A DNA stretch of 64,000 bases from Halorubrum sp. Atlit-26R (GTDB taxonomy: Archaea; Halobacteriota; Halobacteria; Halobacteriales; Haloferacaceae), in NCBI RefSeq assembly GCF_003666015.1, contig NZ_QPLT01000009.1, forward strand, positions 62,001 through 126,000, given 5' to 3'. Below, one piece after another: positions 9,702-19,261 of the stretch (position 1 is the first letter of the stretch; each line of letters starts with the position of its first letter). The notes below the pieces were generated by a model that was not told the DNA's origin, did no database searches, and worked only from the letters and a program-made list of their open reading frames with translations. A program made the position numbers and the translations under genes.

Positions 9702-11921
9702 GTGTCAGAGTCGCCGCACCTGCGGTTCTTCCCGTACGAGGAGCCGTACCCGAACCAGCGCGAGGCGATGGACAGGGTCGCCAACGCGTTAGACCGGGGG
9801 CAGGACGTGCTGTTCGAGGGCGCGCCCGGCACGGGGAAGACGCTCTCAGCGCTCGTGCCCGCGCTCGAACACGCCCGCGAGCACGACCGCACGGTCGTCA
9901 TCACGACCAACGTCCACCAGCAGATGCGGCAGTTCGTCGAGGACGCCCGCGCGATCACCCGCGAGGAGCCCATCCGCGCGGTCGTTTTTAAAGGAAAGTC
10001 GTCGATGTGCCACATCGACGTCGACTATCAGGAGTGTCAGACCCTCCGGGACACCACCCGCGAGGTGGTCGAGACGGAGAGCGAGGTCCGGGAGCTGGAG
10101 TCGCGCCAGCGCGAGCTGCTCGCCGAGAGCCGCGAGGGCGACGCGAGCGCCGCGGAGGCCCGGGAGGCGATCATGGACGAGCTCGACGAGCTGGAGGGCG
10201 AGCTCGACGAGTACGAGGCCGCGAACGTCTGCGAACACTACCGCAACAACCTCACCCGCGACACCGACGAGTTCTTCTCGTGGCTCTTCGACGACGTCCG
10301 GACCCCCGACGACGTGTACGCGTACGCCGACGAGCGCGAGCTGTGCGGCTACGAGCTGCTGAAGGAGGGAATGGAGGGCGTCGACCTCGTCGTCTGCAAC
10401 TACCACCACCTGCTCGACCCGAACATCCGCGAGCAGTTCTTCCGGTGGATCGACCGCGACCCGAGCGAGATAGTCACCGTCTTCGACGAGGCGCACAACA
10501 TCGAGGACGCCGCGCGCGACCACGCCACCCGGACGCTGACCGAGAACACCCTCGACGCCGCGCTCGACGAGCTGGCCGACAGCGACGACTCCCGCGCGGA
10601 GCCCGCCGAGAACGTCCTCCGCGCCTTCCGCGACGCCCTCGTCGAGACGTACGAGGACGCGCTCGGGTTCGGCGGCTCGGAGTCGGTGACCGAGAGCTGG
10701 GAGGACGTCTCGATCGCCAACGACGACCGGCGCGACGACCTCACGCTGGCGTTCCTCCGCAACTACGAGGGACGGGGGATCGACACCGAAACCGAGCTCG
10801 CCGTGCAGCTCGGGCAGGCGATAGACGAGGAGTACGAGCGCCGCTACCGCGACGGGGAGGCGACGACCCGCTCGGAGTCGCAGACGCTCGCGGCCGCCCG
10901 GTTCGTCGCGACGTGGATGGACGAGGGCGCCGAGTTCGGCCAGTACCCGGTGGTCTCCGTCCGGCGCGACGCCGGCACCGACGAGGTGTACGGCCGGGCG
11001 GAGCTGTACACCTGTATCCCGCGGAACGTCACGAGCGAGCTGTTCGACGAGGTGGCCGCCTCCGTCCTGATGAGCGCGACGCTGCGCCCGTTCGACGTGA
11101 CCGAGGACGTGCTGGGGTTAGCGGACGTCGCGTCGATGGCCTACGAGATGGGCTACCCCGAGGGGAACCGCCGGACCTTCGCCGCCGACGTGCCGCCGCT
11201 GTTCGCCTCCGACCGCAACGACCCGGAGACGCAGGAAGCGGTGTCGTCGCTGCTCCGCGGCGCGATCCGGTTCACGCCCGGCAACACGCTCGCCTTCTTC
11301 CCCTCGTACGCCGAGGCCGAGCGCTACCACGAACGGCTCGCCGGCCCGAGCGGCGGAAGCGGCCCGAGCGGCGGGTCGGCCGCCGGCGGCGACGCCGACC
11401 TCGGCCCGATCCACCTCGACGGTCCGGGCGTCGACGAGGAGCGGCTCCGCAGCGAGTTCGTCGAGAGCGACGGCGCCGCGCTGTTCACCTCGCTGTGGGG
11501 GACGCTCGGGGAGGGGGTGAGCTTCGACGGCGACGACGCCCGCACGGTCGTCGTCGTGGGCGTCCCGTACCCGCACCTCTCGGACCGAACCGAAGCGGTT
11601 CAGGACGCCTACGACCGCGCGTTCGCGGACCGCGACCGCTCCCGCGACCCGGGGTGGACCTACGCCGTCGAGATCCCGACGATACGCAAGACCCGGCAGG
11701 CGCTCGGCCGGGTGATCCGCGGCCCCGACGACTTCGGCGTCCGGATCCTCGCGGACCGCCGCTACACGACCGCCGACATGGGGAAGTACTCGGTCCGCTC
11801 CGCCTTCCCGCCCGAGGAGCGCGAGGAACTGCTCGACGTCGACCCCGAGAAGCTGAAGTTCGCGATGCTGAATTTCTACCAAGATCACGACGCCTACGAC
11901 GGACCGCCGCCGTCGCCGTGA
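9702..11921 (+). CDS. XPD/Rad3-type ATP-dependent DNA helicase
   Basis: 739-residue superfamily 2 helicase of the XPD/DinG type, acting in DNA repair or replication-associated unwinding. Walker A is GAPGTGKT at about residue 40, the DEAH box is FDEAHNIED, and the C-terminal motif VI region contains TRQALGRVIRGPDDFG. Cysteines at about 103 and 112, then in NVCEHY and ELCGYE, fit the four ligands of the iron-sulfur cluster. The GTG at 9702 is chosen because the protein then begins in the conserved FFPYEEPYPNQREAM region and a TATA-like box (CCTTTTAG, 9671-9678) sits about 27 nt upstream. Confidence 0.94.
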   Translation: MSESPHLRFFPYEEPYPNQREAMDRVANALDRGQDVLFEGAPGTGKTLSALVPALEHAREHDRTVVITTNVHQQMRQFVEDARAITREEPIRAVVFKGKSSMCHIDVDYQECQTLRDTTREVVETESEVRELESRQRELLAESREGDASAAEAREAIMDELDELEGELDEYEAANVCEHYRNNLTRDTDEFFSWLFDDVRTPDDVYAYADERELCGYELLKEGMEGVDLVVCNYHHLLDPNIREQFFRWIDRDPSEIVTVFDEAHNIEDAARDHATRTLTENTLDAALDELADSDDSRAEPAENVLRAFRDALVETYEDALGFGGSESVTESWEDVSIANDDRRDDLTLAFLRNYEGRGIDTETELAVQLGQAIDEEYERRYRDGEATTRSESQTLAAARFVATWMDEGAEFGQYPVVSVRRDAGTDEVYGRAELYTCIPRNVTSELFDEVAASVLMSATLRPFDVTEDVLGLADVASMAYEMGYPEGNRRTFAADVPPLFASDRNDPETQEAVSSLLRGAIRFTPGNTLAFFPSYAEAERYHERLAGPSGGSGPSGGSAAGGDADLGPIHLDGPGVDEERLRSEFVESDGAALFTSLWGTLGEGVSFDGDDARTVVVVGVPYPHLSDRTEAVQDAYDRAFADRDRSRDPGWTYAVEIPTIRKTRQALGRVIRGPDDFGVRILADRRYTTADMGKYSVRSAFPPEEREELLDVDPEKLKFAMLNFYQDHDAYDGPPPSP

Positions 11922-11957
11922 GGCGACCGGGAGCAGGAGCCGCCGCCGTCCCCGACC

Positions 11958-12317
11958 CTACCCCGGCATCGACGCGAGCAGGATCGAGGCCACGAGCAGG
12001 AGCCCGCTGAGCAGCGTCGTGACCACGGCGTGGATCAGCGTCATCACCGCCACGGCCCGCCGGGGCTGCTCGTAGCTCCACCAGAACATCACCCCGTCGA
12101 CGAGGAGCGCGGCGGGGAGGATGAGCGCCCCGGAGAGTTCGAACGCGTTCCCGACGACGCTTATCACCGCGGGCAGCGGGCCGATGTAGAGGGCGCGCCG
12201 CGGGTCGACGTCGCCGAGGACGTTCCGGGCCGCGATGTGCGCGGTGAGAGAGAGGAACAGCGCCAACAGGACGGTCGTCCCGAGCACGGAGACCGGCGTC
12301 ACCGTCTGTAAGAGCAT
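11958..12317 (-). CDS. Small integral membrane protein, haloarchaeal
   Basis: 119 residues with about four hydrophobic segments (TTVLLALFLSLTAHIAA, PAVISVVGNAFELSGALIL, LLVDGVMFWWS, LLSGLLLVASILLA). I recognise no catalytic motif; it looks like a DUF7473-type haloarchaeal membrane protein, but that name is from memory. It converges with the helicase gene, ending 36 nt from its stop. A TTTTACC box about 27 nt before the ATG suggests its own leaderless promoter. Confidence 0.75.
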   Translation of the reverse strand: MLLQTVTPVSVLGTTVLLALFLSLTAHIAARNVLGDVDPRRALYIGPLPAVISVVGNAFELSGALILPAALLVDGVMFWWSYEQPRRAVAVMTLIHAVVTTLLSGLLLVASILLASMPG

Positions 12318-12431
12318 GGTCGGGCTACGGGACGAGGGGTAAAAGTGGCCGCGGAACGCGCCGACGGTGTCGCATCCGCGTCGAGGCCGCGGCGTTCTCC
12401 CGTCCGATGCGGTCCGCTTCGGTCCGCGGGG

Positions 12432-12992
12432 TCACTCTAACAGTCCGAGCCCGTTCAGCTCCTCGACGATCACGTCGACGGCGGCCGCCGCGTCGTCGGG
12501 GGTCGTGCCCCCGGTGACGACCACCTTGCCGCTGCCGAACAGAAGCGCGACGACCTCCGGCTCGTCGAGCCGGTAGACGAGCCCGGGGAACTGCTCCGGC
12601 TCGTACTCGATGTGTTCCAACCCGAGGCCGATCGCGATCGCGTTCAGGTTCAGGCTCTCGCCGAGGTCGGCCGAGGTGACGATGTTCTGGACCGTTACCT
12701 CCGGGTCCTCGATGGGGATCTGGAGCGCGCGGAGCTCCTCGAAGACGATGTCGAGGCTCTCGTGGACCGCCTCGATCGAGTTCGCGCCCGTACAGACGAT
12801 CTTCCCGGAGCGGAAGATCAGGGCGGCCGATTTCGGGTCCGTGGTTCGGTAGACGAGTCCGGGGAACTGCTCGGGGTCGTAGTCGGCGCCCTCGAGGTCC
12901 ATCGCGACGCTCTGGAGATCGAGCTCCTGTCCGATCCCCGTGGAAGCGACGACGTTCTCTACGGTGATCGTCTCCTTCGGGTCGGCCGTCAT
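12432..12992 (-). CDS. tbp: TATA-box-binding protein
   Basis: 186 residues, the general transcription factor that bends promoter DNA and recruits TFB. Two direct repeats form the saddle: DYDPEQFPGLVYRTTDPKSA near residue 40 and EYEPEQFPGLVYRLDEPEV near 130, each followed by a phenylalanine-containing strand (ALIFRSGKIVCTGA; ALLFGSGKVVVTGG). The strongly acidic C-terminus is typical of halophile TBPs. Haloarchaea often have several TBPs; this one lies in a core-gene context, so it is probably the housekeeping copy. Confidence 0.97.
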   Translation of the reverse strand: MTADPKETITVENVVASTGIGQELDLQSVAMDLEGADYDPEQFPGLVYRTTDPKSAALIFRSGKIVCTGANSIEAVHESLDIVFEELRALQIPIEDPEVTVQNIVTSADLGESLNLNAIAIGLGLEHIEYEPEQFPGLVYRLDEPEVVALLFGSGKVVVTGGTTPDDAAAAVDVIVEELNGLGLLE

Positions 12993-13076
12993 TACCTCTA
13001 TTCTCGCCCGAACGCCGTAAAAAGGTGGCTGGTCGGAACCGCCACCCTATTCCCCTCGCCGCGCGGAGCCGTCGGC

Positions 13077-14195
13077 GTGTACTGGCTCGAACTCGCCGGC
13101 GAGACCGACGCCTTCGCCGCCCGGGAGGCCGCCACCGCCGCGGCCGGCGTCGACCTCCTCGCGCCCGGGATCGCGCGGGCCGGCGGGATCGACCCCGCCC
13201 GCGTTCGCCGGCTCGCGTACACCCGCGCCGCCCACGAGGCGATAGCGCGGACGGACGCCGACGTCGCCGCCGCGACCGCCGCGCTCCGGGCCGCGTCGCT
13301 CGACCGCTCCGGGAGCGTCGCGGTCCGCGCCCGCGACGTCCGGGCCACGTCCGGCGTCTCGACGGCGGCGGCCGAGCGCGAGCTCGGCGGCGTCCTCGTC
13401 GACCGCGGGTTCGACGTCGACCTCGACGACCCCGACCACGTCCTCCGCGCGCTGTTCGCGGCCGGCCCGCGCGCCGAACACGACGCCGTGGCCGGCGCGG
13501 ACGGCGGCGACGCGGACGTCTGCGCGCTCGGGTGGGTCGCGGTCGAGGCCGCCCGCGACTTCGCGCCCGACCCCACCGACCGCCCCTTCTTCCAGCCGGG
13601 GAGCATGGCCCCGGCGGACGCCCGCGCCTACGCCAACCTCGCGGGCGCGGCCCCCGGGCGGACCCTGCTCGACCCGATGTGCGGCACCGGCGGGCTTCCC
13701 CTCGAAGCGGGGCTCGTCGGCGCGGACGTCGTCGCCTGCGACGCGCAGGCGAAGATGGTCCGCGGCGCGCGTCGGAACTTCCGCGAGTACCTGGACGGGG
13801 ACGCCGCCGACTCGGGGCGCGACGACCCCGGCACCGACGGGTCCCCCGACTGGCACGTCGCGCGCGGCGACGCGACCGCGCTCCCGCTCGCGGACGACGC
13901 GGTCGACGGCGTCGCGTTCGACGCCCCGTACGGCCGGCAGTCGAAGATCGCCCGCCACGAGCTCGCGGACCTGGTCGCGGGCGCGCTCGACGAGGCCGCC
14001 CGGGTCGCGCCGCGCGCGGTGCTCGTCGCCGACCGCGACTGGCGCGCCCCCGCCCGCGACGCCGGGTGGACCGTCGACGCGGCGTTCGAGCGCCGCGTCC
14101 ACCGGTCGCTGACGCGCCACGTGTTGGTGTTGCGCCGCGGGGACGCGGCGGGGAGCGGAGGGGTCGCGGCCGGTCTCTCGGCGGACCGAGAGTGA
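13077..14195 (+). CDS. tRNA (guanine-10-N2) methyltransferase, THUMP type
   Basis: 372 residues. The N-terminal half (about 1-165) resembles the THUMP RNA-binding region. The C-terminal half is a Rossmann methyltransferase with motif I LLDPMCGTGGLPLEAGL near residue 195 and catalytic motif IV FDAPYGRQSK near 280 (the N/D-PP-Y type used for exocyclic amines). This fits the archaeal Trm-G10 enzyme. The GTG at 13077 gives the usual start V-Y-W-L-E-L-A-G-E; longer versions in this frame would overlap tbp and its promoter. It is divergent from tbp. Confidence 0.88.
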   Translation: MYWLELAGETDAFAAREAATAAAGVDLLAPGIARAGGIDPARVRRLAYTRAAHEAIARTDADVAAATAALRAASLDRSGSVAVRARDVRATSGVSTAAAERELGGVLVDRGFDVDLDDPDHVLRALFAAGPRAEHDAVAGADGGDADVCALGWVAVEAARDFAPDPTDRPFFQPGSMAPADARAYANLAGAAPGRTLLDPMCGTGGLPLEAGLVGADVVACDAQAKMVRGARRNFREYLDGDAADSGRDDPGTDGSPDWHVARGDATALPLADDAVDGVAFDAPYGRQSKIARHELADLVAGALDEAARVAPRAVLVADRDWRAPARDAGWTVDAAFERRVHRSLTRHVLVLRRGDAAGSGGVAAGLSADRE

Positions 14196-14300
14196 ACGAG
14201 CGATCGGCGGAATCGCTCTCATCGGCGGCTCGCGCGACAAGTTTCAGTTTCGCTTCGCCGCCGGGCAACGGTTAAGTGCGCGGCCTCTCGTGGTACTCGC

Positions 14301-15425
14301 ATGACCGGGGACGCCGGGGACATGCTCTCGTGGGACGAGTCCGTGTTCCGCGACGAGTCGGTGTTCGAGATCGACCACGTCCCCGAGACGTTCCGCCACC
14401 GGGAGAGCCAGTTGGAGAACCTGAAGTACGCGCTCCGCCCCGCGGTCCGCGGCTCCCGTCCCCTCAACACGATGGTCCGCGGCCCGCCCGGAACCGGGAA
14501 GACCACCGCGGTCCAGAAGCTGTTCGGCGAGCTCGGCGCTCGGACCGAGGTGCGGACGGTGCGGGTCAACTGTCAGGTCGATTCGACGCGCTACGCGGTG
14601 TTCTCCCGGCTGTTCGAGGGTATCTTCGAGTACGAGCCCCCGTCGTCGGGCATCTCCTTCAAGAAGCTGTTCGGCCAGATCACCGACCGGCTCGTCGAGG
14701 AGGACGAGGTCTTGGTCGTCGCCCTCGACGACGTGAACTACCTCTTCTACGAGAACGAGGCGTCCGACACGCTGTACTCGCTGCTCCGCGCGCACGAGGC
14801 GCACTCCGGCGCGAAGATCGGCGTGATCGTCGTCTCCTCGGACCTCGGACTCGACGTGATCGACGACCTCGACACCCGGGTCCAGTCCGTCTTCCGGCCC
14901 GAGGAGGTGTACTTCCCCGTCTACGACGCGACCGAGATATACGACATCCTCGCCGAGCGCGCCAAGCGCGGCTTCCACGAGGGGGTCATCGGCGACGCCG
15001 AGTTGGAGCGCGTCGCGGACCTCACCGCCGACAGCGGCGACCTCCGGGTCGGGATCGACCTCCTGCGCCGGGCCGGACTCAACGCCGAGATGCGCGCCTC
15101 GAAGACGATATCGGAAGATGACGTCGAGGAGGCGTACGACAAGTCGAAGCACGTCCACCTCTCGCGGTCGCTCCGCGGCCTCTCGGAGTCCGAGCGCGAC
15201 CTCGTCCGCGTCCTCGCCGAACACGACGGCGAGCGCGCCGGGGCGGTGTACGACGCGTTCAACGACGAGACCGACCTCGGCTACACCCGCTACTCGGAGA
15301 TCATCAACAAGCTCGACCAGCTCGGCGTGATCGACGCGGAGTACGCCGAGGTCGACGGCCGCGGCCGCTCCCGAGAGCTCACCTTAGCGTACGACGCCGA
15401 GGCCGTGTTAGACCGGTTGGAGTGA
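14301..15425 (+). CDS. orc: Orc1/Cdc6-type replication initiator ATPase
   Basis: 374 residues, AAA+ plus winged-helix architecture. Walker A GPPGTGKTT is near residue 63, Walker B VVALDDVNYLFY near 140, sensor 1 VVSSDLGLDVIDDLDTRVQS near 180, and the C-terminal winged helix contains RYSEIINKLDQLGVI. It would bind origin recognition boxes and load MCM. I see no long AT-rich origin with inverted repeats in the 105 nt upstream or 80 nt downstream, so it may not sit beside its own origin. A TATA-like GGTTAAGTG near 14268 fits a leaderless start. Confidence 0.95.
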   Translation: MTGDAGDMLSWDESVFRDESVFEIDHVPETFRHRESQLENLKYALRPAVRGSRPLNTMVRGPPGTGKTTAVQKLFGELGARTEVRTVRVNCQVDSTRYAVFSRLFEGIFEYEPPSSGISFKKLFGQITDRLVEEDEVLVVALDDVNYLFYENEASDTLYSLLRAHEAHSGAKIGVIVVSSDLGLDVIDDLDTRVQSVFRPEEVYFPVYDATEIYDILAERAKRGFHEGVIGDAELERVADLTADSGDLRVGIDLLRRAGLNAEMRASKTISEDDVEEAYDKSKHVHLSRSLRGLSESERDLVRVLAEHDGERAGAVYDAFNDETDLGYTRYSEIINKLDQLGVIDAEYAEVDGRGRSRELTLAYDAEAVLDRLE

Positions 15426-15507
15426 GGGGTCCCGCGCGGGTCCGCGCTCTCGCACCCCCGCGTCGCCCGCCGACGCCTTTTCAACGCCGCCGTACGCAGT
15501 CGACCGC

Positions 15508-16263
15508 ATGAAGACGAGCGGCGGGAGCGACGCGGCGAAGCGACGCGCCGGCGAGTCGGCGGCCGCGGCGGTGAGCGGCGGGGACGTCGTCGGCCTCGGA
15601 ACGGGGTCGACGGCGGCGCACGCGGTCCGACGCCTCGGCGACCGGGTCGACGCCGGCCTCGACATTCGGGGCGTCCCGACCTCCTTCGCGAGCCGCGAAC
15701 TCGCGGTCGAAGAGGGAATCCCGTGCCTCGACCTCCCGGAGGCGGTCGGCCCGGACGGGCCCGGGATCGACGTCGCCATCGACGGCGCGGATCAGGTGGC
15801 GACGGGCGTCGAGGCGTCGGACGCCGGGGGCGGCGGGGCGGACGACCCCGTCACCGGCGGCGCACTGATAAAAGGCGGCGGCGCGGCCCACGCTCGCGAG
15901 AAGCTCGTCGACGCCGCGGCCGACCGCTTCCTCGTGGTCGCCGACTCCTCGAAGGAGTCGCCGCGGCTGGACCGGTCGGTCCCGGTCGAGGTGCTCCCCG
16001 CGGGGCGGACCGCGGTCGCCGCGGCGGTCCGCGACGCGGGCGGCGAGCCGACGCTGCGGCGCGCGGAGCGGAAGGACGGCCCCGTCGTGACCGACAACGG
16101 GAACCTCGTGCTCGACTGCGCGTTCGGCGAGATCGCCGATCCGGCCGCCCTGTCGGCGACGCTGTCCGCGGTTCCGGGCGCCGTCGAACATGGCCTCTTC
16201 GTCGGACTCGCGGACGAGATCCACGTCGGCACGGAGTCGGGCGTCCGTGTCGACGAGGTCTGA
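15508..16263 (+). CDS. rpiA: Ribose-5-phosphate isomerase A
   Basis: 251 residues, slightly longer than typical because of a glycine-rich stretch (DAGGGGADDPVTGG) around residue 110. It interconverts ribose-5-phosphate and ribulose-5-phosphate. Signature segments are GLGTGSTAAHAVRRL near residue 30, DVAIDGADQVA near 90 with the catalytic aspartates, and LIKGGGAAHAREK near 125. The C-terminal EHGLFVGLADEIHVG is characteristic. It starts 82 nt after orc in the same direction and could be co-transcribed. Confidence 0.95.
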   Translation: MKTSGGSDAAKRRAGESAAAAVSGGDVVGLGTGSTAAHAVRRLGDRVDAGLDIRGVPTSFASRELAVEEGIPCLDLPEAVGPDGPGIDVAIDGADQVATGVEASDAGGGGADDPVTGGALIKGGGAAHAREKLVDAAADRFLVVADSSKESPRLDRSVPVEVLPAGRTAVAAAVRDAGGEPTLRRAERKDGPVVTDNGNLVLDCAFGEIADPAALSATLSAVPGAVEHGLFVGLADEIHVGTESGVRVDEV

Positions 16264-16365
16264 TATTGAGGAGGGTTGAAACCGTCGAAAAGCGTCGGAA
16301 CGACCGACAGCGCGGCCGCTCGGCGGACAGCGTCCAAATAAAATGGAACGGAAACGAGTTCCGTC

Positions 16366-16533
16366 TTAGAGGTCGCGCGGCTGGACCGTCTTCCGGTCGT
16401 TGGCCTCGGCGCGGCGCGCGGCGTCTTCGAGCAGCTCGTCCACTTCGTCGTCCAGCGCGTCGTAGAAGTCCGAAGCGACGTTCTTGTCGTCCAGGGCTTC
16501 CTTGACGGCCGCTTTGACAATGAGGTCTGCCAT
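16366..16533 (-). CDS. DUF1931-type small histone-fold protein
   Basis: 55 residues, starting M-A-D-L-I-V-K-A-A-V-K-E-A-L and ending Q-P-R-D-L. Its helix-strand-helix pattern and the closing NDRKTVQPRDL match the archaeal DUF1931/histone-fold family that resembles a single CBF/NF-Y-like subunit. It probably dimerises on DNA, but its targets are unknown. It lies alone between rpiA (convergent) and larB (divergent). A TTATTAA box at about 16556-16566 gives the right promoter spacing. Easily missed because it is so short. Confidence 0.85.
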   Translation of the reverse strand: MADLIVKAAVKEALDDKNVASDFYDALDDEVDELLEDAARRAEANDRKTVQPRDL

Positions 16534-16839
16534 GCGATCGGGCCTACCCGGCGATGGTTAATAAGAGTTCCTGAATTCGCCCGCGAGGGGCGCCGTGAAG
16601 CCGGTTCGCGGGGGGCTGCGAACACAGTCACTTATAAATCTTGTGAGATTATCGTCGCCGCTCCGGACCGAACGCGCTCCGGACCGCCCTCGACACCGCC
16701 TCGGACTCGCCTCGATCGGACCGCGTCCCCCGTCGCGTGACGCTCGCGGGTGCGCTCCGGCCTGCGATTCGGCTTCGCGCGCGGCGCTCGCCCGCGGCGA
16801 ACCGACAGGTTCGACCGGCTCCCCCGCCGACGGTCCGCC
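16534..16839. other. Intergenic region with an isolated strong TATA box
   Basis: About 306 bp between the DUF1931 gene and larB. A clear CTTATAAAT on the plus strand at about 16631-16640 predicts initiation near 16660, some 180 nt before larB. Either larB has a long leader or a small transcript starts here; I see no good ORF in between. Confidence 0.4.
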
Positions 16840-17607
16840 ATGCGAGAGACGTTAGCGGCGCTCGAAGCGGGCGATATCGGCGTCGAGGAGGCGGAATCAC
16901 GGCTCGCGGGCTACGCGACCACGGACGCGGGGCGGTTCGACGCCGCCCGCGAGCGGCGACGCGGGATCCCCGAGGCGATCCTCGCGGAGGGGAAGACGCC
17001 CGCGGAGGTCGCCGCGCTGGCGACGACGGCGCTCGAAACGACGGGACGGGCGCTGGTGACGCGTGCCGACGAGGCGACGGCGGCGGCGGTCGCGTCGGCG
17101 GTCGGCGACGGCGACCCGGACGCGACGGTCGACCGCGACGACCGCACGGGGTCCGTCGTCGCGCACGCCGCCGACTTCGAGCCCCCGTCGCTCGACGCCG
17201 CGGTCGCGGTCGTCGCGGCCGGCACCGCGGACGCGCCGGTCGCCGGCGAGGCGGCGGTCGTCGCCCGCGAGATCGGGGCGACGGTCGACCGGGTCGACGA
17301 CGTCGGCGTCGCCAACCTCGACCGAATCTTAGATCAGGTCGACCGGATCCGCGAGGCCGACGTCGTCGTGGTCGCGGCCGGCCGCGAGGGCGCCCTGCCG
17401 ACGGTCGTCGCCGGCCTCGTCGACGCGCCCGTGATCGCCCTCCCGGTCTCGACCGGCTACGGGGTCGGCGGCGAGGGGGTCGCGGCGCTTTCGGGGGCAC
17501 TCCAGTCGTGTTCCGTGCTCACGACCGTCAACGTCGACGCCGGGTTCGTCGCCGGCGCGCAGGCCGGCCTGATCGCCCGCGCGGTCGACGCGGCCCGGGC
17601 CGAGTGA
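16840..17607 (+). CDS. larB: LarB, nickel-pincer cofactor biosynthesis carboxylase
   Basis: 255 residues. LarB carboxylates and hydrolyses nicotinic acid adenine dinucleotide to begin the pincer cofactor used by lactate racemase and relatives. The C-terminal two thirds match the PurE-like fold: DVVVVAAGREGALPTVVAGLVDAP near residue 175, then LPVSTGYGVGGEGVAALSGALQSC and the closing NVDAGFVAGAQA. The ATG at 16840 gives the expected MRETLAALEAGDIGVEEA start; the 90-nt longer ORF adds an arginine-rich stretch typical of non-coding frames. LarC and LarE are not in the window. Confidence 0.9.
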   Translation: MRETLAALEAGDIGVEEAESRLAGYATTDAGRFDAARERRRGIPEAILAEGKTPAEVAALATTALETTGRALVTRADEATAAAVASAVGDGDPDATVDRDDRTGSVVAHAADFEPPSLDAAVAVVAAGTADAPVAGEAAVVAREIGATVDRVDDVGVANLDRILDQVDRIREADVVVVAAGREGALPTVVAGLVDAPVIALPVSTGYGVGGEGVAALSGALQSCSVLTTVNVDAGFVAGAQAGLIARAVDAARAE

Positions 17608-17764
17608 GGCGAGCGCGACCCGGCCGAGTGACCGGATCGGAACTCGCCGAACGCTCCGTTCGACGGATCGACCCGAAGGCGCGAATACCGGCAGTCGACG
17701 GGCCCGAGAAAGGGTATTAGTTCGTCGAGTCCGTATGGTAGTTGCCGACGCACGTCGGCATCAC

Positions 17765-17917
17765 ATGCCACGCTGTGACCACTGCGGGTCGCACGTCTCG
17801 GACCGCTTCGCGCGCGTCTTCGCGGACGAGCGCGGCGACCTGAACGCGTGCCCGAAGTGCTCCGCGAACGCGGGCATCGCCGAGGTGTCTCGCGAGCGGA
17901 CGCGAACCGGGGACTGA
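17765..17917 (+). CDS. Small zinc-ribbon protein (DUF7563-like)
   Basis: 50 residues with two knuckles, CDHCGSHV and CPKCSA, separated by 22 residues, a treble-clef or ribbon. Its role is unknown. The same arrangement, CLECGSHLPPRFGRV...CPEC, recurs in a small gene at the left edge of the provirus (35090), so the family occurs both on the chromosome and in mobile DNA. The ATG at 17765 is favoured over an upstream in-frame start because the family begins MPRCDHC. Confidence 0.75.
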   Translation: MPRCDHCGSHVSDRFARVFADERGDLNACPKCSANAGIAEVSRERTRTGD

Positions 17918-18026
17918 CCGGCGAAACGCCGATCGGAGACCGAGCGCACGGAGAGCGGCCGCTCCGTCTCGACCCCGCTTCGGGCACATCCGTACCCACT
18001 TTGCGCTCGGACTCGGACGGCCGCCC

Positions 18027-18293
18027 GTGGCCGACAACTACGTGTACGTGATCGAGTGCGCCGACGGCACCCTCTACACCGGGTACACGACGGACGTCGA
18101 GCGGCGCGTCGCCGAACACGACGCCGGGGAGGGCGCGAAGTACACCCGCGGTCGGACGCCGGTGACGCTGCGCCACGTCGAGTCGTTCGACTCGAAGTCG
18201 GCGGCGATGTCGAGAGAGTACGCGATCAAGTCGCTGTCGCGCGCCGAGAAGGAGCAGCTGATCGACGGCGACGGCGGTTCCGACGAGGCTTAA
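18027..18293 (+). CDS. GIY-YIG domain nuclease-like protein
   Basis: 88 residues, a single GIY-YIG domain of the UPF0213/YhbQ type. The two strands read [17 protein letters not shown], with the catalytic arginine in [20 protein letters not shown] and the glutamate in [14 protein letters not shown]. Such standalone proteins are structure-selective or of unknown role. GTG start; it ends 10 nt before the convergent hisG stop. Confidence 0.88.
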   Translation: MADNYVYVIECADGTLYTGYTTDVERRVAEHDAGEGAKYTRGRTPVTLRHVESFDSKSAAMSREYAIKSLSRAEKEQLIDGDGGSDEA

Positions 18294-18302
18294 GCCTCGA
18301 CC

Positions 18303-19193
18303 TCACTCCACGAGCCGTTCGATCTCCGTGACGAGGATGCCGGTCGCGCCGACCGAGCGAAGCTCCGAGATGGTCTCGAACACGTCGCGCTCGTCGACGA
18401 CGGCGTGGACCGCGACCATCCCGTTGCCGTTCTCGTCGGCCTCGACGTCCATCACGGTCGGGCCGCCGAGCCCCGGGATCACGTCCTTTACCTCGTCGAG
18501 CCGAGCCTTGGGCGCGTTCATCATCAGGTAGCGGCGACCGTCCGCGGCGAGGACGGACTCGAAGGCGGTCACCACCTGCTCGACCTTCGCGTCGTCGACC
18601 ACGTCGGGGCGCGCGAACAGCCGGACGGAGGAGGCGAGCACGTCGTCGATCACGGCCAATCGGTTCACCTTCAGCGTCGTCCCCGTCGAGGTGATGTCGA
18701 CGATGGCGTCGGCCATGTCGACGTGCGGCGTGAGTTCGGTCGCGCCCGTCACGGTGACCACGTCGGCGTCGACGCCCACGCGATCGAGGTAGTCGCGGGT
18801 GACGTTCGGAAACTCGGTCGCGATCGTCCGCCCCCCGAGGTCCTCGACGGCCGCCACGTCGCCGTCCTCCGGCGCCGCGAGGACGAGCTTACACGAGCCG
18901 TAGCCTAAATCGAGCAGGTCGACGAGGTCGCCGTCGGCGGCGGCCGCGGCGTCGTCCGCGACGCCGCCCGACTCGGCCGCCTGATCGAGGCCGGTGACGC
19001 CGAGGTCGGCGGCGCCGTCGCGGACGTACTCGGGGATGTCGGCCGCCCGCGCGAACAGCACCGTCACGTCCTCGTCGACGGTGTCGGCGTACAGCTGGCG
19101 GTCGGCGGTCTCCTCGACGTGGAGCCCGGCGCGCTCCAACAGCGAGAGCGTCGGCTCGTGTAGGCGGCCCTTGTTGGGGACGGCGATGCGCAT
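18303..19193 (-). CDS. hisG: ATP phosphoribosyltransferase, long form
   Basis: 296 residues, matching the long HisG with a C-terminal ACT-like regulatory domain. It condenses ATP and PRPP, the first and feedback-controlled step of histidine synthesis. The N-terminus is [32 protein letters not shown] lies near residue 65 and the PRPP-binding region [17 protein letters not shown] near 165. The C-terminal ACT-like half includes [29 protein letters not shown]. Its promoter would lie in the 65 nt before repeat copy B, where a TTTATAAAC sits at 19265-19273. Confidence 0.96.
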   Translation of the reverse strand: MRIAVPNKGRLHEPTLSLLERAGLHVEETADRQLYADTVDEDVTVLFARAADIPEYVRDGAADLGVTGLDQAAESGGVADDAAAAADGDLVDLLDLGYGSCKLVLAAPEDGDVAAVEDLGGRTIATEFPNVTRDYLDRVGVDADVVTVTGATELTPHVDMADAIVDITSTGTTLKVNRLAVIDDVLASSVRLFARPDVVDDAKVEQVVTAFESVLAADGRRYLMMNAPKARLDEVKDVIPGLGGPTVMDVEADENGNGMVAVHAVVDERDVFETISELRSVGATGILVTEIERLVE

Positions 19194-19261
19194 ACGCCAC
19201 GACTCGCGGGGACAGGGGGAAACGTTTTCGTCCGGGGAGCGGCGCGGGTGTCGACGCGAGA

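Noticed and set aside
14196-15507. Replication origin beside orc1/cdc6
   Set aside because: The flanking gaps are about 100 nt or less, with no AT-rich unwinding stretch and no inverted origin-box repeats visible.
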